Numbered from the stretch's first letter, positions 1-8,988 are shown. The stretch: 64,000 nucleotides of DNA from Verrucomicrobiota bacterium (GCA_016200005.1 JACQFP010000086.1:61751-125750); one strand, 5' to 3'. Numbers and translations are program-made. Notes: a model not told the origin generated them from the sequence alone.

Positions 1-38
1 TCGGATGGGGAGAAGGTGGCCGCAGGCCGGATGAGGTG
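1..38. repeat. Dispersed palindromic repeat, GGCCGCAGGCC type
   Basis: This short GC-rich stretch contains a hairpin (GGCCGCAGGCC near 18-28) between GGGGAGAAGGTG and GGATGAGGTG. It belongs to the same style of repeat as the copies at 17892-17928 and 55470-55500, which also pair a GGGAGAG segment with a GGTGAGG segment. Read as protein it gives SDGEKVAAGRMR, a typical translation of such repeats when they fall inside genes. It may be the tail of an upstream coding region that carries the repeat; that cannot be resolved here. Confidence 0.45.
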
Positions 39-469
39 TCTGCACGCAAGGAATCGAACTCCATTTACATTCAAGTAATCGCCGGCCGTAGCCGGGAAAT
101 CGCCGCTGACATTCCGGCAACCTGGCCGGTCTGGTCATCGAGCTAAAGCCGCAAACCAGAAGGTGAATCGCGCTAGCGGGAAAGCTCCGTTGGGTCAATT
201 GACTTTGGTGAAAACGCGTGAGTCATCGTTGCCGCTCTGGAGAAGTCCAGCGTCGGCGAGCCAAATCAGTTTTGGATGAAACCATGCCGCAAGGAAGGGT
301 CGAATCGAAGCCTCGACTTCATTTGAACCGCTGATGAACGCTGATTGACGCCGATTATTTTCCCGCGCACACTCGCCGCATAATGACGACGCGAGCACTC
401 AGTCCCGTGGCGCACTCAATGAGGAACAGCAGAAAGTCTCAAACCTCGGAGAGGTAGAGAAAGGATGCA
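39..469. other. Intergenic region before the first gene, with a short direct repeat
   Basis: I see no supported gene here. Positions 326-356 contain three imperfect tandem units (AACCGCTGATG, AACGCTGATTG, ACGCCGATT), a simple dispersed-repeat type. The last bases form the leader of the gene at 470, with an AAGGA ribosome-binding site about 7 bases before the ATG. A T-arm-like string on the minus strand near 45-60 does not fold into a tRNA. Confidence 0.5.
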
Positions 470-3034
470 ATGTCATCAAAAAAAGAAGCCAAAGCGAAGA
501 AAGTAGCCGCAGAATTCACACTTGCACCAACGGACATAGATGCTGGCTTGATGTGGCTTGAAGGACTTGGAGAAGCAAAGTTTCGGGATTCCGTGCTTCA
601 AGAACTTTTTCGGAAAATGCGTGAAGAGGGGGAAATCGAATGGTTCGAAAACATCCACGGCAGATTGGACAAGGGTGTGGACTACATTCTAGTCACGCAG
701 TCGTCGCTGGAGAGAAAAGTTCTGGGAATTCAGGTTAAGGGAAAACAAATTAGCAGAGCGGGAGGAAATGGTTCGCTCTCGGCCGTAGATATAGCGGGCG
801 AGTGTGAGGCGGCAATGAAGCATGAGTTTCAAGTGCAGGGAGCGAAGCGGCGGCTTGACTCAATCGCCGTGTGGTCTTCGGCCCATATTACGCCCGATGC
901 CGAAGAAGAGTTTACAAAACCCGGCCTCGCGTATCGCATACAGGTTAAGAAACCCAGAGACGTGTTTTCCCTGATCGAACAATTCGCGCCAGCACAGTTG
1001 GGCAATGTGCCTCAGCTTGCGCTTGTGAAGTATATCAAGGAGCAAGCCGATCCAGAGCCAGAAGCGGTCCGTGTGTTTGGATGTCCGATAAATCCCAAAA
1101 TCCATTTTCTCGAACCCGAGCTTTCAGAGTTTGCTCCAGCTTCTATGGAGAGCATGAAGACTGAAGGCGGGCATCTCCGGCCAAAGAAGTCTTCGGCCAC
1201 ACTAGATAAAATACTCGAAGACAGCAGACATACAGCACTGTTCGCAGGCGAATTAAGCGGAAAAAGTTATTTGCTAAAAAGGTGCAGGGCCGTTTTTGCA
1301 GAGCGCCGAAAACTTTCAATTCTTTTAGATGCGACCCAGTTGACAGAGATTCCTCGCTCTGCGCAACGGTTGGTTTCAGACGCGTTGGAGTTTCTTTCTC
1401 CGCAACAAGCCGAATCATTCGCGCGGGGTGCGGGCGTCGTGCTTCTGATAGACAATGTTGACCGGATTCCTCAACCTGTCCGTGAATGGCTGTTCGCCCT
1501 CGACTCAAGGCAATTCAGGGTTATTGCAACCGGCAGGTCAATTCTTGTGCCACAGCAAGTCGCCACGGTTTACATCACAGGAACGAAACTGGGCAGTCTT
1601 CCAAGGTTTTTGCGAAGCCTGAATGTGCAACACAGCAAAGGACTCTTGGACCGGGCTCAGTCTTTTATTGAGCGGACTTTGGCAACTTCACGCCTGCCAA
1701 AGAATGCATTCACCATTTCGATCATGTTGCAGGAATGTCAGCATGGAGGTTCAAAATTCAGCACGCCAACGATGGGGCGGCTGATTGAGCGATTTGTAGA
1801 ACTGCAATTAGGGTCGCATTCAGATGCGACCTTCATGGTGGACTTTGAAACCAAGCGCGACTTCCTCTCTCATTTGGCCGGGAGGGTTCAATCAGGGATG
1901 TCTTTGGTAGAATTCCGCCGGAGGCTCGCACGGTTTATTGAAGCCAGCAAACATCCGCAAAGCGTAGAGGACTTTATCCAGGATCTTCGTAAGAGCGGAG
2001 TGTTTGTCTTCTGCGGGGACAAGGTGAAGTGGGCTCACCCGGCGTTTAAGCAATATTTTTGGGTTCGTAATTTGGTAAGCAACGGAAAGCACGAACTGAT
2101 TGCAAAGGCACTTTGCCAGCGATTTAATCCAACCTTGGCTGCACTCGCTGGGTCACAAATAAAAGCCAAGGACCTTCCGGCTTTGATTCAACCTTTGATA
2201 GATGAAGTTTCCAGGACACCCCTTCCGAGCCTGCAATCTTTAGTTCCGGAAATAGCTCAAGGTAGCGGCATCGGCGGAATCATGTCCGATGAGGAAGAAG
2301 AGGCATTGCTCACGGATTTGGAATCTTCAGACCAGAATGCACAGTCAAAAACAAAGCATCCTCTGGCTCGGCTTGCAAAATCATCGATGTTTGGCGAGCG
2401 AGACGACGAGGAAGAGGAGAAGCCAACCAAAGCTGAGGCCGTCCCTCAAATTGATGAAAAAACCAAGGCGCTGATTCGCAAACGAGTCAGCGCGTGGATG
2501 GAAGAGGTGTCACAGACCCGGCTTGAGTTTGCCTTTAATTTGGCTTCCGTGCTGATGAACGCCCGAAAAGCGAAGCACGAGTGGAAGCAGCGAGGCCTTG
2601 AGGCGGTTCTTCAAAAGTCACGGGCATTCGGAAATATCTTGAACAAGTTTTTTCTCGTGGTTTTTCCGGAGCGAAAGGATCTGGCATTCAAAGCGCGCTG
2701 GAGTTCACTTTATGCGTTGCTTCATATCGCCGACCGAATGGTGGGCGACCCATTTCTTTTAAATGTTTTGCGTGGCATGAAAAGTGGCGCAAAAACCGAC
2801 GAAGAACGATTGCAACTTCTCGACTTGCTCCTCTGCTGTGGTGATGACGTCGGCGATGAGATCGTTGCGGTTTTGAAAAAGGCAAACCGTTTGGATATTA
2901 CATTCGCGGTCTATGTCCGAATCGTCGGGATTTACTACTTCCGTTACCACCGCGACGTTGATCGAAGTTCCCTGCGGAAACTTCTGAAGGATATCCGCAT
3001 AGCTGACAAGTCAAACGCATTGCCAAACGTTTAG
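470..3034 (+). CDS. Predicted defence protein: PD-(D/E)xK-like nuclease domain fused to a NACHT/STAND-like ATPase
   Basis: The protein has 854 residues. Residues 35-95 resemble a DUF4365/Mrr-like nuclease fold, with an Asp in GVDYILV (D71) followed by GIQVKGK (Q88, K90), i.e. a D...QxK variant of PD-(D/E)xK. Residues 255-360 look like a P-loop NTPase: AGELSGKS (259-266, with the first Gly shifted by one), Walker B VVLLIDNVDR (322-331) and a sensor-like IATGRS (352-357). The remainder is helical with acidic linkers near 610-650 and has no domain I recognise. Nuclease plus NACHT-like ATPase plus helical sensor is the layout of antiphage STAND proteins, and an R-M pair lies next door. A ribosome-binding site AAGGA precedes the ATG. 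The function is inferred; the nuclease call is the weaker part. Confidence 0.6.
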   Translation: MSSKKEAKAKKVAAEFTLAPTDIDAGLMWLEGLGEAKFRDSVLQELFRKMREEGEIEWFENIHGRLDKGVDYILVTQSSLERKVLGIQVKGKQISRAGGNGSLSAVDIAGECEAAMKHEFQVQGAKRRLDSIAVWSSAHITPDAEEEFTKPGLAYRIQVKKPRDVFSLIEQFAPAQLGNVPQLALVKYIKEQADPEPEAVRVFGCPINPKIHFLEPELSEFAPASMESMKTEGGHLRPKKSSATLDKILEDSRHTALFAGELSGKSYLLKRCRAVFAERRKLSILLDATQLTEIPRSAQRLVSDALEFLSPQQAESFARGAGVVLLIDNVDRIPQPVREWLFALDSRQFRVIATGRSILVPQQVATVYITGTKLGSLPRFLRSLNVQHSKGLLDRAQSFIERTLATSRLPKNAFTISIMLQECQHGGSKFSTPTMGRLIERFVELQLGSHSDATFMVDFETKRDFLSHLAGRVQSGMSLVEFRRRLARFIEASKHPQSVEDFIQDLRKSGVFVFCGDKVKWAHPAFKQYFWVRNLVSNGKHELIAKALCQRFNPTLAALAGSQIKAKDLPALIQPLIDEVSRTPLPSLQSLVPEIAQGSGIGGIMSDEEEEALLTDLESSDQNAQSKTKHPLARLAKSSMFGERDDEEEEKPTKAEAVPQIDEKTKALIRKRVSAWMEEVSQTRLEFAFNLASVLMNARKAKHEWKQRGLEAVLQKSRAFGNILNKFFLVVFPERKDLAFKARWSSLYALLHIADRMVGDPFLLNVLRGMKSGAKTDEERLQLLDLLLCCGDDVGDEIVAVLKKANRLDITFAVYVRIVGIYYFRYHRDVDRSSLRKLLKDIRIADKSNALPNV

Positions 3035-3064
3035 GCTTAAAAGGGTCATGGAAGGGCTCAGTCC

Positions 3065-4108
3065 TCACTTTTGACGCTGCTTCCGTTCCTTCGGCGCACT
3101 GCTCGTTCCCGCCTTCGTTTCATTTCGGCGCGGCAAGCTGGGCCCTCGCGTCCTGTAGAGCGGCGGCGTTTCGGCCAGGACGAGCGCCAACTGGTCCTGC
3201 GGTTCGTCGCGTTCCACGCTGCCGTTGAGTTCCACGTCAATGGCCTGCCCTTTGAATTCAGGATACAGCGCCGCCAAGCGCGGAATCGCCTTTTCCGCGA
3301 GCCGGAAATACTCGGTGTCGAGCTCCAGTCCGGTGGCGGTGTAACCAACCGCTTGCGCGGCGGCGATGGTCGAGCCGGAACCCATGAAGGGATCGAGAAT
3401 CGTTCCCTCGCCCAACGGCAGGAGCGACCGCACAATGATGCGCATGAAGTGCTGCGGTTTGAGGCAGGGATGGTTTGAAATCGCTTCTTCGCGTTTGGGA
3501 GTTCGCCCGCTCGGGATGGCATCAGGCAACGGTTTGTCCGTGGAGAGGCGGCGCAGAGCGCCGGTTTTCCATCGTCGCAAATTCTCAGCGACGGTTTTTG
3601 TGTCAATGGGTTTGCGGAAAAGCATCCACGGCTCGTATGCGCCTTTCGGGCTGACGCAGACTTCGGGGAATTCGGCTTCAGCGTTCTTGGGCCGGTCGCC
3701 GCCGCGAAAGCTGTAGTAGAGGCGCATAATGGCGGGACGCACTTCAAAGCCGGCCTCGGTCATCGCGCCTTGCACGTGATGTTGAAGGATTGGATGGCCG
3801 GCGACGCAAACGTGCGCCCCGGGCACCAGAGGATTCATCAGGAGCCTGCCCCAATCGCGAAAGTAATCGCGCAAGTGCTGTTTCTGCTCGTCGGTCAGGA
3901 CGGTAAAACGCGGCAATGGATCGCGATGGCTGCCCCCTACTTTGGGCGGCAAGCGCCAGACGCCGCCGCGCCCTGCGCGGAGTTTGGTCAGCTCTTTCTC
4001 GGTAAACTCCAAAATGCCATAAGGCGGGTCGGTACAAACGGCGTGCAATGAATGGGTGGGACAACGCCGCAGCCATTCAAAGCAGTCGGTTTGTTCGATC
4101 TGATACAT
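3065..4108 (-). CDS. Site-specific DNA methyltransferase (type II R-M, beta-class N4-cytosine/N6-adenine)
   Basis: It transfers methyl groups from SAM to an exocyclic amino group in DNA, protecting the host from the endonuclease encoded divergently at 4174. The catalytic motif TDPPYG lies at residues 26-31 and the SAM-binding motif ILDPFMGSGST at 237-247. This order, catalytic before SAM-binding, is that of the beta class. HPCLKPQHFMR at 213-223 is the usual motif just before the SAM site. The target recognition region would be residues 40-200. The 347-residue length is normal. The C-terminal 40 residues are charged and probably dispensable. The gene converges on the NTPase gene, 30 bases away, and shares a 65-base promoter region with the endonuclease gene. 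Confidence 0.9.
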   Translation of the reverse strand: MYQIEQTDCFEWLRRCPTHSLHAVCTDPPYGILEFTEKELTKLRAGRGGVWRLPPKVGGSHRDPLPRFTVLTDEQKQHLRDYFRDWGRLLMNPLVPGAHVCVAGHPILQHHVQGAMTEAGFEVRPAIMRLYYSFRGGDRPKNAEAEFPEVCVSPKGAYEPWMLFRKPIDTKTVAENLRRWKTGALRRLSTDKPLPDAIPSGRTPKREEAISNHPCLKPQHFMRIIVRSLLPLGEGTILDPFMGSGSTIAAAQAVGYTATGLELDTEYFRLAEKAIPRLAALYPEFKGQAIDVELNGSVERDEPQDQLALVLAETPPLYRTRGPSLPRRNETKAGTSSAPKERKQRQK

Positions 4109-4119
4109 TGGCGACTATT

Positions 4120-4135
4120 TCAACTATAGGCGAAA
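4120..4135 (+). promoter_or_regulatory. Candidate operator, copy 1 of a 16-bp direct repeat
   Basis: TCAACTATAGGCGAAA lies between the divergent methyltransferase and endonuclease genes and is repeated with one mismatch 39 bases downstream. A direct repeat in the shared promoter of an R-M pair whose endonuclease carries an XRE domain is best explained as a control-protein binding site (inference). Confidence 0.5.
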
Positions 4136-4158
4136 GACAAGCAAGCCTTTATTCTGTA

Positions 4159-4174
4159 TCAACTAAAGGCGAAA
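4159..4174 (+). promoter_or_regulatory. Candidate operator, copy 2, overlapping the endonuclease start codon
   Basis: TCAACTAAAGGCGAAA differs from copy 1 by one base. Its final A is the A of the endonuclease ATG, so bound protein would cover the start region. This is consistent with autorepression of the HTH-endonuclease fusion (inference). Confidence 0.5.
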
Positions 4175-5070
4175 TGGACGCGAAGACCATTCTTGGCCGC
4201 TTTGTCCGCAAGTTGCGCGAGCAAAAAGAACTCACCCAGGAACAACTGGCAAGCAAAACCGGCATCACCTACCAGTATCTCTCCGGCATGGAGAACGGGC
4301 GGGAGAACTTCTCCATAGACATCCTCGATTCGCTGGGCAAGGCGTTGGATTGCCCTTTACCACAGTTGGTGGCGGCAGCCTATGCACCAGCCGCAATCGC
4401 TTCCGGTGTCCTGGTGGACAAGACGCTTTTTCGCCCGAAGGTTCCGTTGCCGCCTGGCATGAAGGTTTCGCACTTGGAGGCTGCCATGAACGCGACGCAA
4501 AGCATCATCGCCCGGATCAATGCGAACCTGGTCGCTAGCGGCGCGAAGCCGTTGCTGGAATACATTCAAGGGAACAATTTCAGCGGGCTGGTTTCGAATG
4601 TGTTGTGTGACGCGCTGCACGACCATTCGCCTTACAAACACAATTCCCACCAAGCTTATCCCGATCTGATCAACCCTTCCGTGAAAGAACTGGGCAAGCC
4701 GGCTGGGTTGGAGGTCAAGTCCACGATCCAGATTGGCAAGGGCGGGGAAAGTCACAACGGACATTCGGGCTGGCATCTCGTTGCGTGCTTTCTGATTGAG
4801 CCGCAGACCGGCAACATTCGTTTCATCCATCTCATGTTCACGGTTCTCAACGGGCACAGTCATGCTGCACCTGATTGGACGTACGTAGGCAGCAAGGTGA
4901 ACGAAACCACCGGCAGCCGGCGAACCGAAACCTACAACACGACACTGATCGGAACGACGAAGCTGCGGGATGGTTCTGTTTTCCTCGATCCGAACGCCGT
5001 GAACTTCAAACGATGGCGCCAGCAGAGGCGCGGGCCTGTTCCCGCTTATTCGATTTTCGCTGCTGCTTGA
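4174..5070 (+). CDS. Type II restriction endonuclease fused to an N-terminal XRE-family HTH domain
   Basis: The predicted 298-residue protein joins two parts. Residues 5-68 are an XRE/Cro-type helix-turn-helix (TQEQLASKTGITYQYLSGME), like the control proteins of R-M systems. Residues 125-282 look like a PD-(D/E)xK nuclease: YPDL (P163-D164) and LEVKST (E180-x-K182), 15 residues apart, the textbook spacing. The divergent partner is a DNA methyltransferase. The ATG at 4174 is preferred over an in-frame start at 4048, because the latter would lie inside the methyltransferase gene and add unrelated residues. The fusion suggests that the nuclease represses its own promoter through the direct repeats at 4120 and 4159. 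The target sequence cannot be predicted. Confidence 0.75.
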   Translation: MDAKTILGRFVRKLREQKELTQEQLASKTGITYQYLSGMENGRENFSIDILDSLGKALDCPLPQLVAAAYAPAAIASGVLVDKTLFRPKVPLPPGMKVSHLEAAMNATQSIIARINANLVASGAKPLLEYIQGNNFSGLVSNVLCDALHDHSPYKHNSHQAYPDLINPSVKELGKPAGLEVKSTIQIGKGGESHNGHSGWHLVACFLIEPQTGNIRFIHLMFTVLNGHSHAAPDWTYVGSKVNETTGSRRTETYNTTLIGTTKLRDGSVFLDPNAVNFKRWRQQRRGPVPAYSIFAAA

Positions 5071-5441
5071 TTTCTATCGGACAGCCACTTTCACAAACTT
5101 CCGGATCATCGTAGCGACCACCCATCTGTAGAAAGAATATAATCTTATCCAAGCTCCTTCCGCTCCCAAGGCAGCGTTCAGGCGATGCGTCGCCGTCGTT
5201 TGGAATTCTCGGATGCCTTTGCCGAGGCCCTGCAGGGACAACGGTCAGCAAAGAAATTAAGCCGGCAAGCCCCACCGCTGCACTAAATCAAACTTGAAGT
5301 AACAACCCGACGCTTGAAAGAGCGCCGGGGATTTCTTTTGAAACGTCCAGATGCGCCAAGCTATTTGAGAATGTACCACTACCGGAAATGACGATCGCGC
5401 TCATTGCCGCGTTGTTGGCCCTTTGTGCGAACGCCTTCTTC
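5071..5441. other. Intergenic region without a recognisable feature
   Basis: This lies between the convergent ends of the endonuclease gene and the octahaem cytochrome gene. I see no supported gene, clear terminator or repeat. Confidence 0.5.
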
Positions 5442-7784
5442 TCATGGCGTCTCCGTCGGGAGCTGGCGCAGCAACTCCGCGGCTTCACGAAAATTCGGCT
5501 GCAATGCCAGCGCTCGCTCCGCTGCGCGGCGGGCTTCGGCAGTCTGCCCCAAGCGGACGTGAATCGTGGCCCGCGCGTACGGCGCACGCGGGCTGTCTGG
5601 TTCGATGGTCTCCGCGCGTAACAGCGCCTCGATGGCCTCGGTTTCGCGGCCTTGAGCAGAGTAGCCGAGACCGAGGTTGTACCAGCCCTGCGCGTGCTGC
5701 GGGTCCAGCTTCACGGTTTGCTCCAGGGCCGCGACGGCGTCGGTCAGCCTGCCGGCTTCGTTGAAGGCCAGCGCAAGTTGAAAGCGGTAACCGGCGTCGC
5801 CCGGCGCGAGGCGGCAGGCGGCTTCGAATTCGCGCACCGCGTCGGGGGCGCGCCCATTGGCACTCAAGCAGACGGCCAACGCCTGGCGGAAGGGCGGCGA
5901 ATTGCCGTCCCAATTCACGGCCCGTTGCAGCCACGGCAGCGCAGACGCTGCATCGCCGCGCTCCATCAGGAAGCCACCGAATCGAAGCGCGCCCACCGGC
6001 TGATCGAGATTGAAGGCGAGTTCGCGCATGAAATCCTGACCGGCGGGTGAATTGGTATTCAACTCACGAAGCAGCACGCCAGCCGCCGCCAAGCGCACCG
6101 CGCGGACGCTATCGTTCAGGAGATGGCGCAGGCTCTTCGCCGCCGCCGTGTCGCCGGATTCAAAAAGTGGTTCGAGTGATTGCGCGGCTTCGGTGCGCAC
6201 CAGCGGATCGGCATCGCCGACGCGTTCGAGCAGGGCCGGCTTGACTGCGGTTTCCGTGGCCCACCGGCCGAGCAGTCGGGTCGCGGAGGCCCGCCAAAGC
6301 CCGACCTTCTCCTCGTGCGCCAATTGCAGGAGTGCGACCACAGCGTTGCTGTCACCTCCACGCGCACTGGCGATCGTCCGTGCGCGGGTGCGCGTCGGGC
6401 GGTTCATGCGCGGGCCGTACCATTTCTCCACCGCGGCGAGCGACCAATCCACGCTGCGGCTGACGTGGCAGCGGTTGCAGGCGTTGGGGATGTTGTGCTG
6501 CCGCGTGAGCAAGGGATCGGGAATTGTGAAGCCGTGATCGCGCCGGGCGTGGCGTTGCATGTAAGTCGTCTGCGGCATGTGGCAATCGACGCAATGACTG
6601 CCAGGCGTGTCGGCCTTGTGATGTGTGTGCGACACGGGATCGATTTTCGGCGCGGGCGCGACCGGAGGGCTGTGGCAGCGCAGGCAGAGCGCATCGCCGC
6701 GCACGAGGCTCTTGCTCGAATGAGGCTCGTGGCAATCGAGGCAGCGCACGCCGGCGGCGTACATCCGGCTGCTGAGAAAAGAAGTGAACTCGTAGTCCTC
6801 TTCGCGCACTTGACCGTCGGGATGGAACACATCCGACCCATCGGGAATTGCCAGTGCGAAGTGATCGAAGAAGTTTTCGCCCGGCGTGAAGTCACCGGTC
6901 AATTCGCCGCGCCGCGCGTGGCACGAGCCACAGGCGTCGAACATCTGGTTCTTGTCGAGGCGAGGCGAGGTCGGATCCTTCGTCGTCGAGGCGCGATGTT
7001 GCCGCTGCCACGCCACATGCGCGCCCAGCGGGCCATGACAGGCTTCGCAGCCAACACCACGTTCGGCCATGCCCGTGGCGTATGAGTCAGTCGCGGGGCT
7101 ATAGTTTTTGCGGAGCCGGGTGTTGTGACACGAGGCGCACATCGAATTCCACGTCATGCCGCGGCCGGTCCAATGTCCCCATTCGCCGGGGCGCCGGTCT
7201 TCGTCGCCATAGACGTCGAACCACTCGGCCTTGTGCGGATCGAAACTAAGTTCGCCCACCTGCCAGCGCCCGCCGCGGGCCGGGAAAAGAAATTGCCGCA
7301 GGGGATCGACGCCGAGAACACGGGCAGGCGTGAAGGCGGTGGTTCCTGCTTCAAGACCGGCAGTGACGAGTTCAAAGTGGCCGTCGCGCGTGCGCGCCTC
7401 GGAGTTTTGCGAGCCGTGTCGGATCGACCTCGGCGGCTCAAACGCGGCGCGGTCGAGATTTGCATCAACCGACCGCTCGGCCAGCGCATGGTGCGAATTG
7501 GTCCAATGGCTGTAAGCTTGTGCATGGCAATCGCGGCAACTTTCCGAGCCGGCGTAAGTGGCGAAAGTCTGCTGGTCGTTGGCGGTTTTGAATTGCGCCC
7601 GCTGTGGCGACGAATTTGCGGCGGGCTGCGGCCTGTTTCCGCCGCTCCTCATTCGACCGATCAAAACCCCAGTTGCAACCAGAGCTAGCACCGCCACCAA
7701 ACCAAGCGCGAACCAACGCCGCGAGGGAAGTTGCTTCTTGGAACGAGCTTTGGCGGAACTGGATTTTCTTCTCTGCCGGATCAT
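5442..7784 (-). CDS. Membrane-anchored octahaem c-type cytochrome with HEAT and TPR repeats
   Basis: This 780-residue protein starts with a basic N-terminus and one membrane segment (residues about 23-43). Eight CXXCH haem-binding motifs follow near residues 83, 216, 246, 285, 348, 367, 398 and 436, as in cytochrome c554/NrfB-like multihaem proteins. Residues about 465-585 form HEAT-like repeats and 600-775 TPR repeats, so a periplasmic electron-transfer head is joined to a protein-binding scaffold. The ATG at 7784 is chosen over a GTG at 7808. It lies 27 bases after the propeller gene and is probably co-transcribed with it under the FNR-type box at 8814. The electron donor and acceptor are unknown. 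Confidence 0.8.
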   Translation of the reverse strand: MIRQRRKSSSAKARSKKQLPSRRWFALGLVAVLALVATGVLIGRMRSGGNRPQPAANSSPQRAQFKTANDQQTFATYAGSESCRDCHAQAYSHWTNSHHALAERSVDANLDRAAFEPPRSIRHGSQNSEARTRDGHFELVTAGLEAGTTAFTPARVLGVDPLRQFLFPARGGRWQVGELSFDPHKAEWFDVYGDEDRRPGEWGHWTGRGMTWNSMCASCHNTRLRKNYSPATDSYATGMAERGVGCEACHGPLGAHVAWQRQHRASTTKDPTSPRLDKNQMFDACGSCHARRGELTGDFTPGENFFDHFALAIPDGSDVFHPDGQVREEDYEFTSFLSSRMYAAGVRCLDCHEPHSSKSLVRGDALCLRCHSPPVAPAPKIDPVSHTHHKADTPGSHCVDCHMPQTTYMQRHARRDHGFTIPDPLLTRQHNIPNACNRCHVSRSVDWSLAAVEKWYGPRMNRPTRTRARTIASARGGDSNAVVALLQLAHEEKVGLWRASATRLLGRWATETAVKPALLERVGDADPLVRTEAAQSLEPLFESGDTAAAKSLRHLLNDSVRAVRLAAAGVLLRELNTNSPAGQDFMRELAFNLDQPVGALRFGGFLMERGDAASALPWLQRAVNWDGNSPPFRQALAVCLSANGRAPDAVREFEAACRLAPGDAGYRFQLALAFNEAGRLTDAVAALEQTVKLDPQHAQGWYNLGLGYSAQGRETEAIEALLRAETIEPDSPRAPYARATIHVRLGQTAEARRAAERALALQPNFREAAELLRQLPTETP

Positions 7785-7811
7785 CGATTTCGGCGCGCGG
7801 CGGCGCACGGC

Positions 7812-8741
7812 TCAGTGCCAGACTTCTCCCTTCGTCGCGTCGCCCGGCACATCGAGCACTTGGAGGCTGGACACCGTCTTCATCGTCTTGTGGTCGGCAA
7901 AGCTCCAGACCACCTGCTTCTGGGGCGTCACCTCGATGACGTGCGGGCCGCTGCCGAATTGCCCGTGGCCCTGCCAGTTCGACATCACGGTGTTGCTGTT
8001 GGGCAGTCGGTGCAGGCCGGTCATGAGTTTCAAGCTGATGTCGGGCAAGTCACGGCTCTTGATTTCCCAAACCGTCCGGCCATCGGCGCCCACCTCAAAC
8101 ACCCGCGCGCCGTCCTTCACCAAGTCGCCGCACGCGATCAGGGTGTGGCCGTTCGGCAGACGCACGACACTGTGCGGGCCGCCCGCGGCGGGAATCTCGC
8201 GTGCCACCTTGCCGTGGTCGTCGTATTCGCGCACGACCTGGTCGCCATAGTGCGCGACGAGGTAGTGGCCATTGTGCAGCCGCCGGGCGTTGCGCATGTA
8301 GAGATGGCCGCCGTCCTTTCCTTCCGGGAGCAGCCGGATTTCCTTGGCAATGTTTCCCGACGGCTCGACTTCGAGCAACCGGCCCGCATTGCACTCGCCG
8401 ATGAAAGTGTTGCCATTGGCGAGGCGCTGGCAGGCGTATATCTCACTCTTCGACTCGTAATTGAAAACGACCTTCTTCTCCCGCGTGACTTCCTTCACAC
8501 CGTGGCCGGTCGTGAAGAGGAGGTTGCCATTCGGCAGCACCCAAAGTTCGTTGCAACTCGGCGCCGGATGCTCCCACTCCACCTGACCGTCGGCGGCCAC
8601 GATGAAAACCTTGCCCTGAACGTAATCCGCGCAGGCGAAGTGATGTCCTTCGGCAAACGCCGGCCCGGCGAAGTGGAACAAGAAGCACATCCCAATGGCG
8701 CAAACGATGCGAGGCGAAGCGGATGAAAGAGATTTCTTCAT
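7812..8741 (-). CDS. Exported beta-propeller protein
   Basis: The 309-residue protein has a signal peptide (hydrophobic stretch, then AFA near residue 30). The rest consists of repeated blades with NGN, LPNGHTL and W-D/E motifs, as in PQQ-like and arylsulfotransferase-like propellers. No catalytic motif stands out, so it may be a binding or scaffold subunit for the cytochrome encoded just downstream. The start MKKSLSSA gives a normal signal peptide; an upstream in-frame start would add 13 unneeded residues. The FNR-type box at 8814-8827 is centred about 80 bases upstream. Confidence 0.7.
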   Translation of the reverse strand: MKKSLSSASPRIVCAIGMCFLFHFAGPAFAEGHHFACADYVQGKVFIVAADGQVEWEHPAPSCNELWVLPNGNLLFTTGHGVKEVTREKKVVFNYESKSEIYACQRLANGNTFIGECNAGRLLEVEPSGNIAKEIRLLPEGKDGGHLYMRNARRLHNGHYLVAHYGDQVVREYDDHGKVAREIPAAGGPHSVVRLPNGHTLIACGDLVKDGARVFEVGADGRTVWEIKSRDLPDISLKLMTGLHRLPNSNTVMSNWQGHGQFGSGPHVIEVTPQKQVVWSFADHKTMKTVSSLQVLDVPGDATKGEVWH

Positions 8742-8813
8742 GGTGTGCAAGGATTTTGTTTTTAGCATGGCCTGATTCATAGGCGAGTCTTGTCCACTGC
8801 AACACTCACCCCC

Positions 8814-8827
8814 TTGACCTGCATCAA
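8814..8827. promoter_or_regulatory. FNR/DNR-type box TTGAC-CTGC-ATCAA
   Basis: This palindromic CRP/FNR-family site is flanked by C and G, extending the symmetry (CTTGAC...ATCAAG). It is intergenic, about 80 bases upstream of the propeller-octahaem cytochrome operon on the minus strand. It is one of seven such sites in the window. Confidence 0.65.
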
Positions 8828-8911
8828 GAATTCACACCGAAGCCGGTCCTGCGCGACACGATTCCATCAGTTTGCTTAACAGCAGGCTGCCAAAGCGCGT
8901 GCTCAGACGAT

Positions 8912-8925
8912 TTGACCGGGGTCAA
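8912..8925. promoter_or_regulatory. FNR/DNR-type box TTGAC-CGGG-GTCAA
   Basis: This palindromic site is centred about 70 bases before the TIM-barrel gene at 8989. Together with the site at 8814 it places two divergent transcription units under the same kind of regulator. Confidence 0.65.
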
Positions 8926-8988
8926 CGAAGCCGGACCCCGCGCCGCTCACGCTCAAACGCAGAATGAAGCTTTGAAACGCCTTGCCCC

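Noticed and set aside
45..65. T-arm-like sequence on the minus strand suggesting a tRNA
   Set aside because: The flanking bases do not form the T stem, and no anticodon or D arm can be built around it.
196..206. GTCAATTGAC palindrome
   Set aside because: The half-sites are everted with no spacer, unlike the TTGAY-N4-RTCAA boxes.
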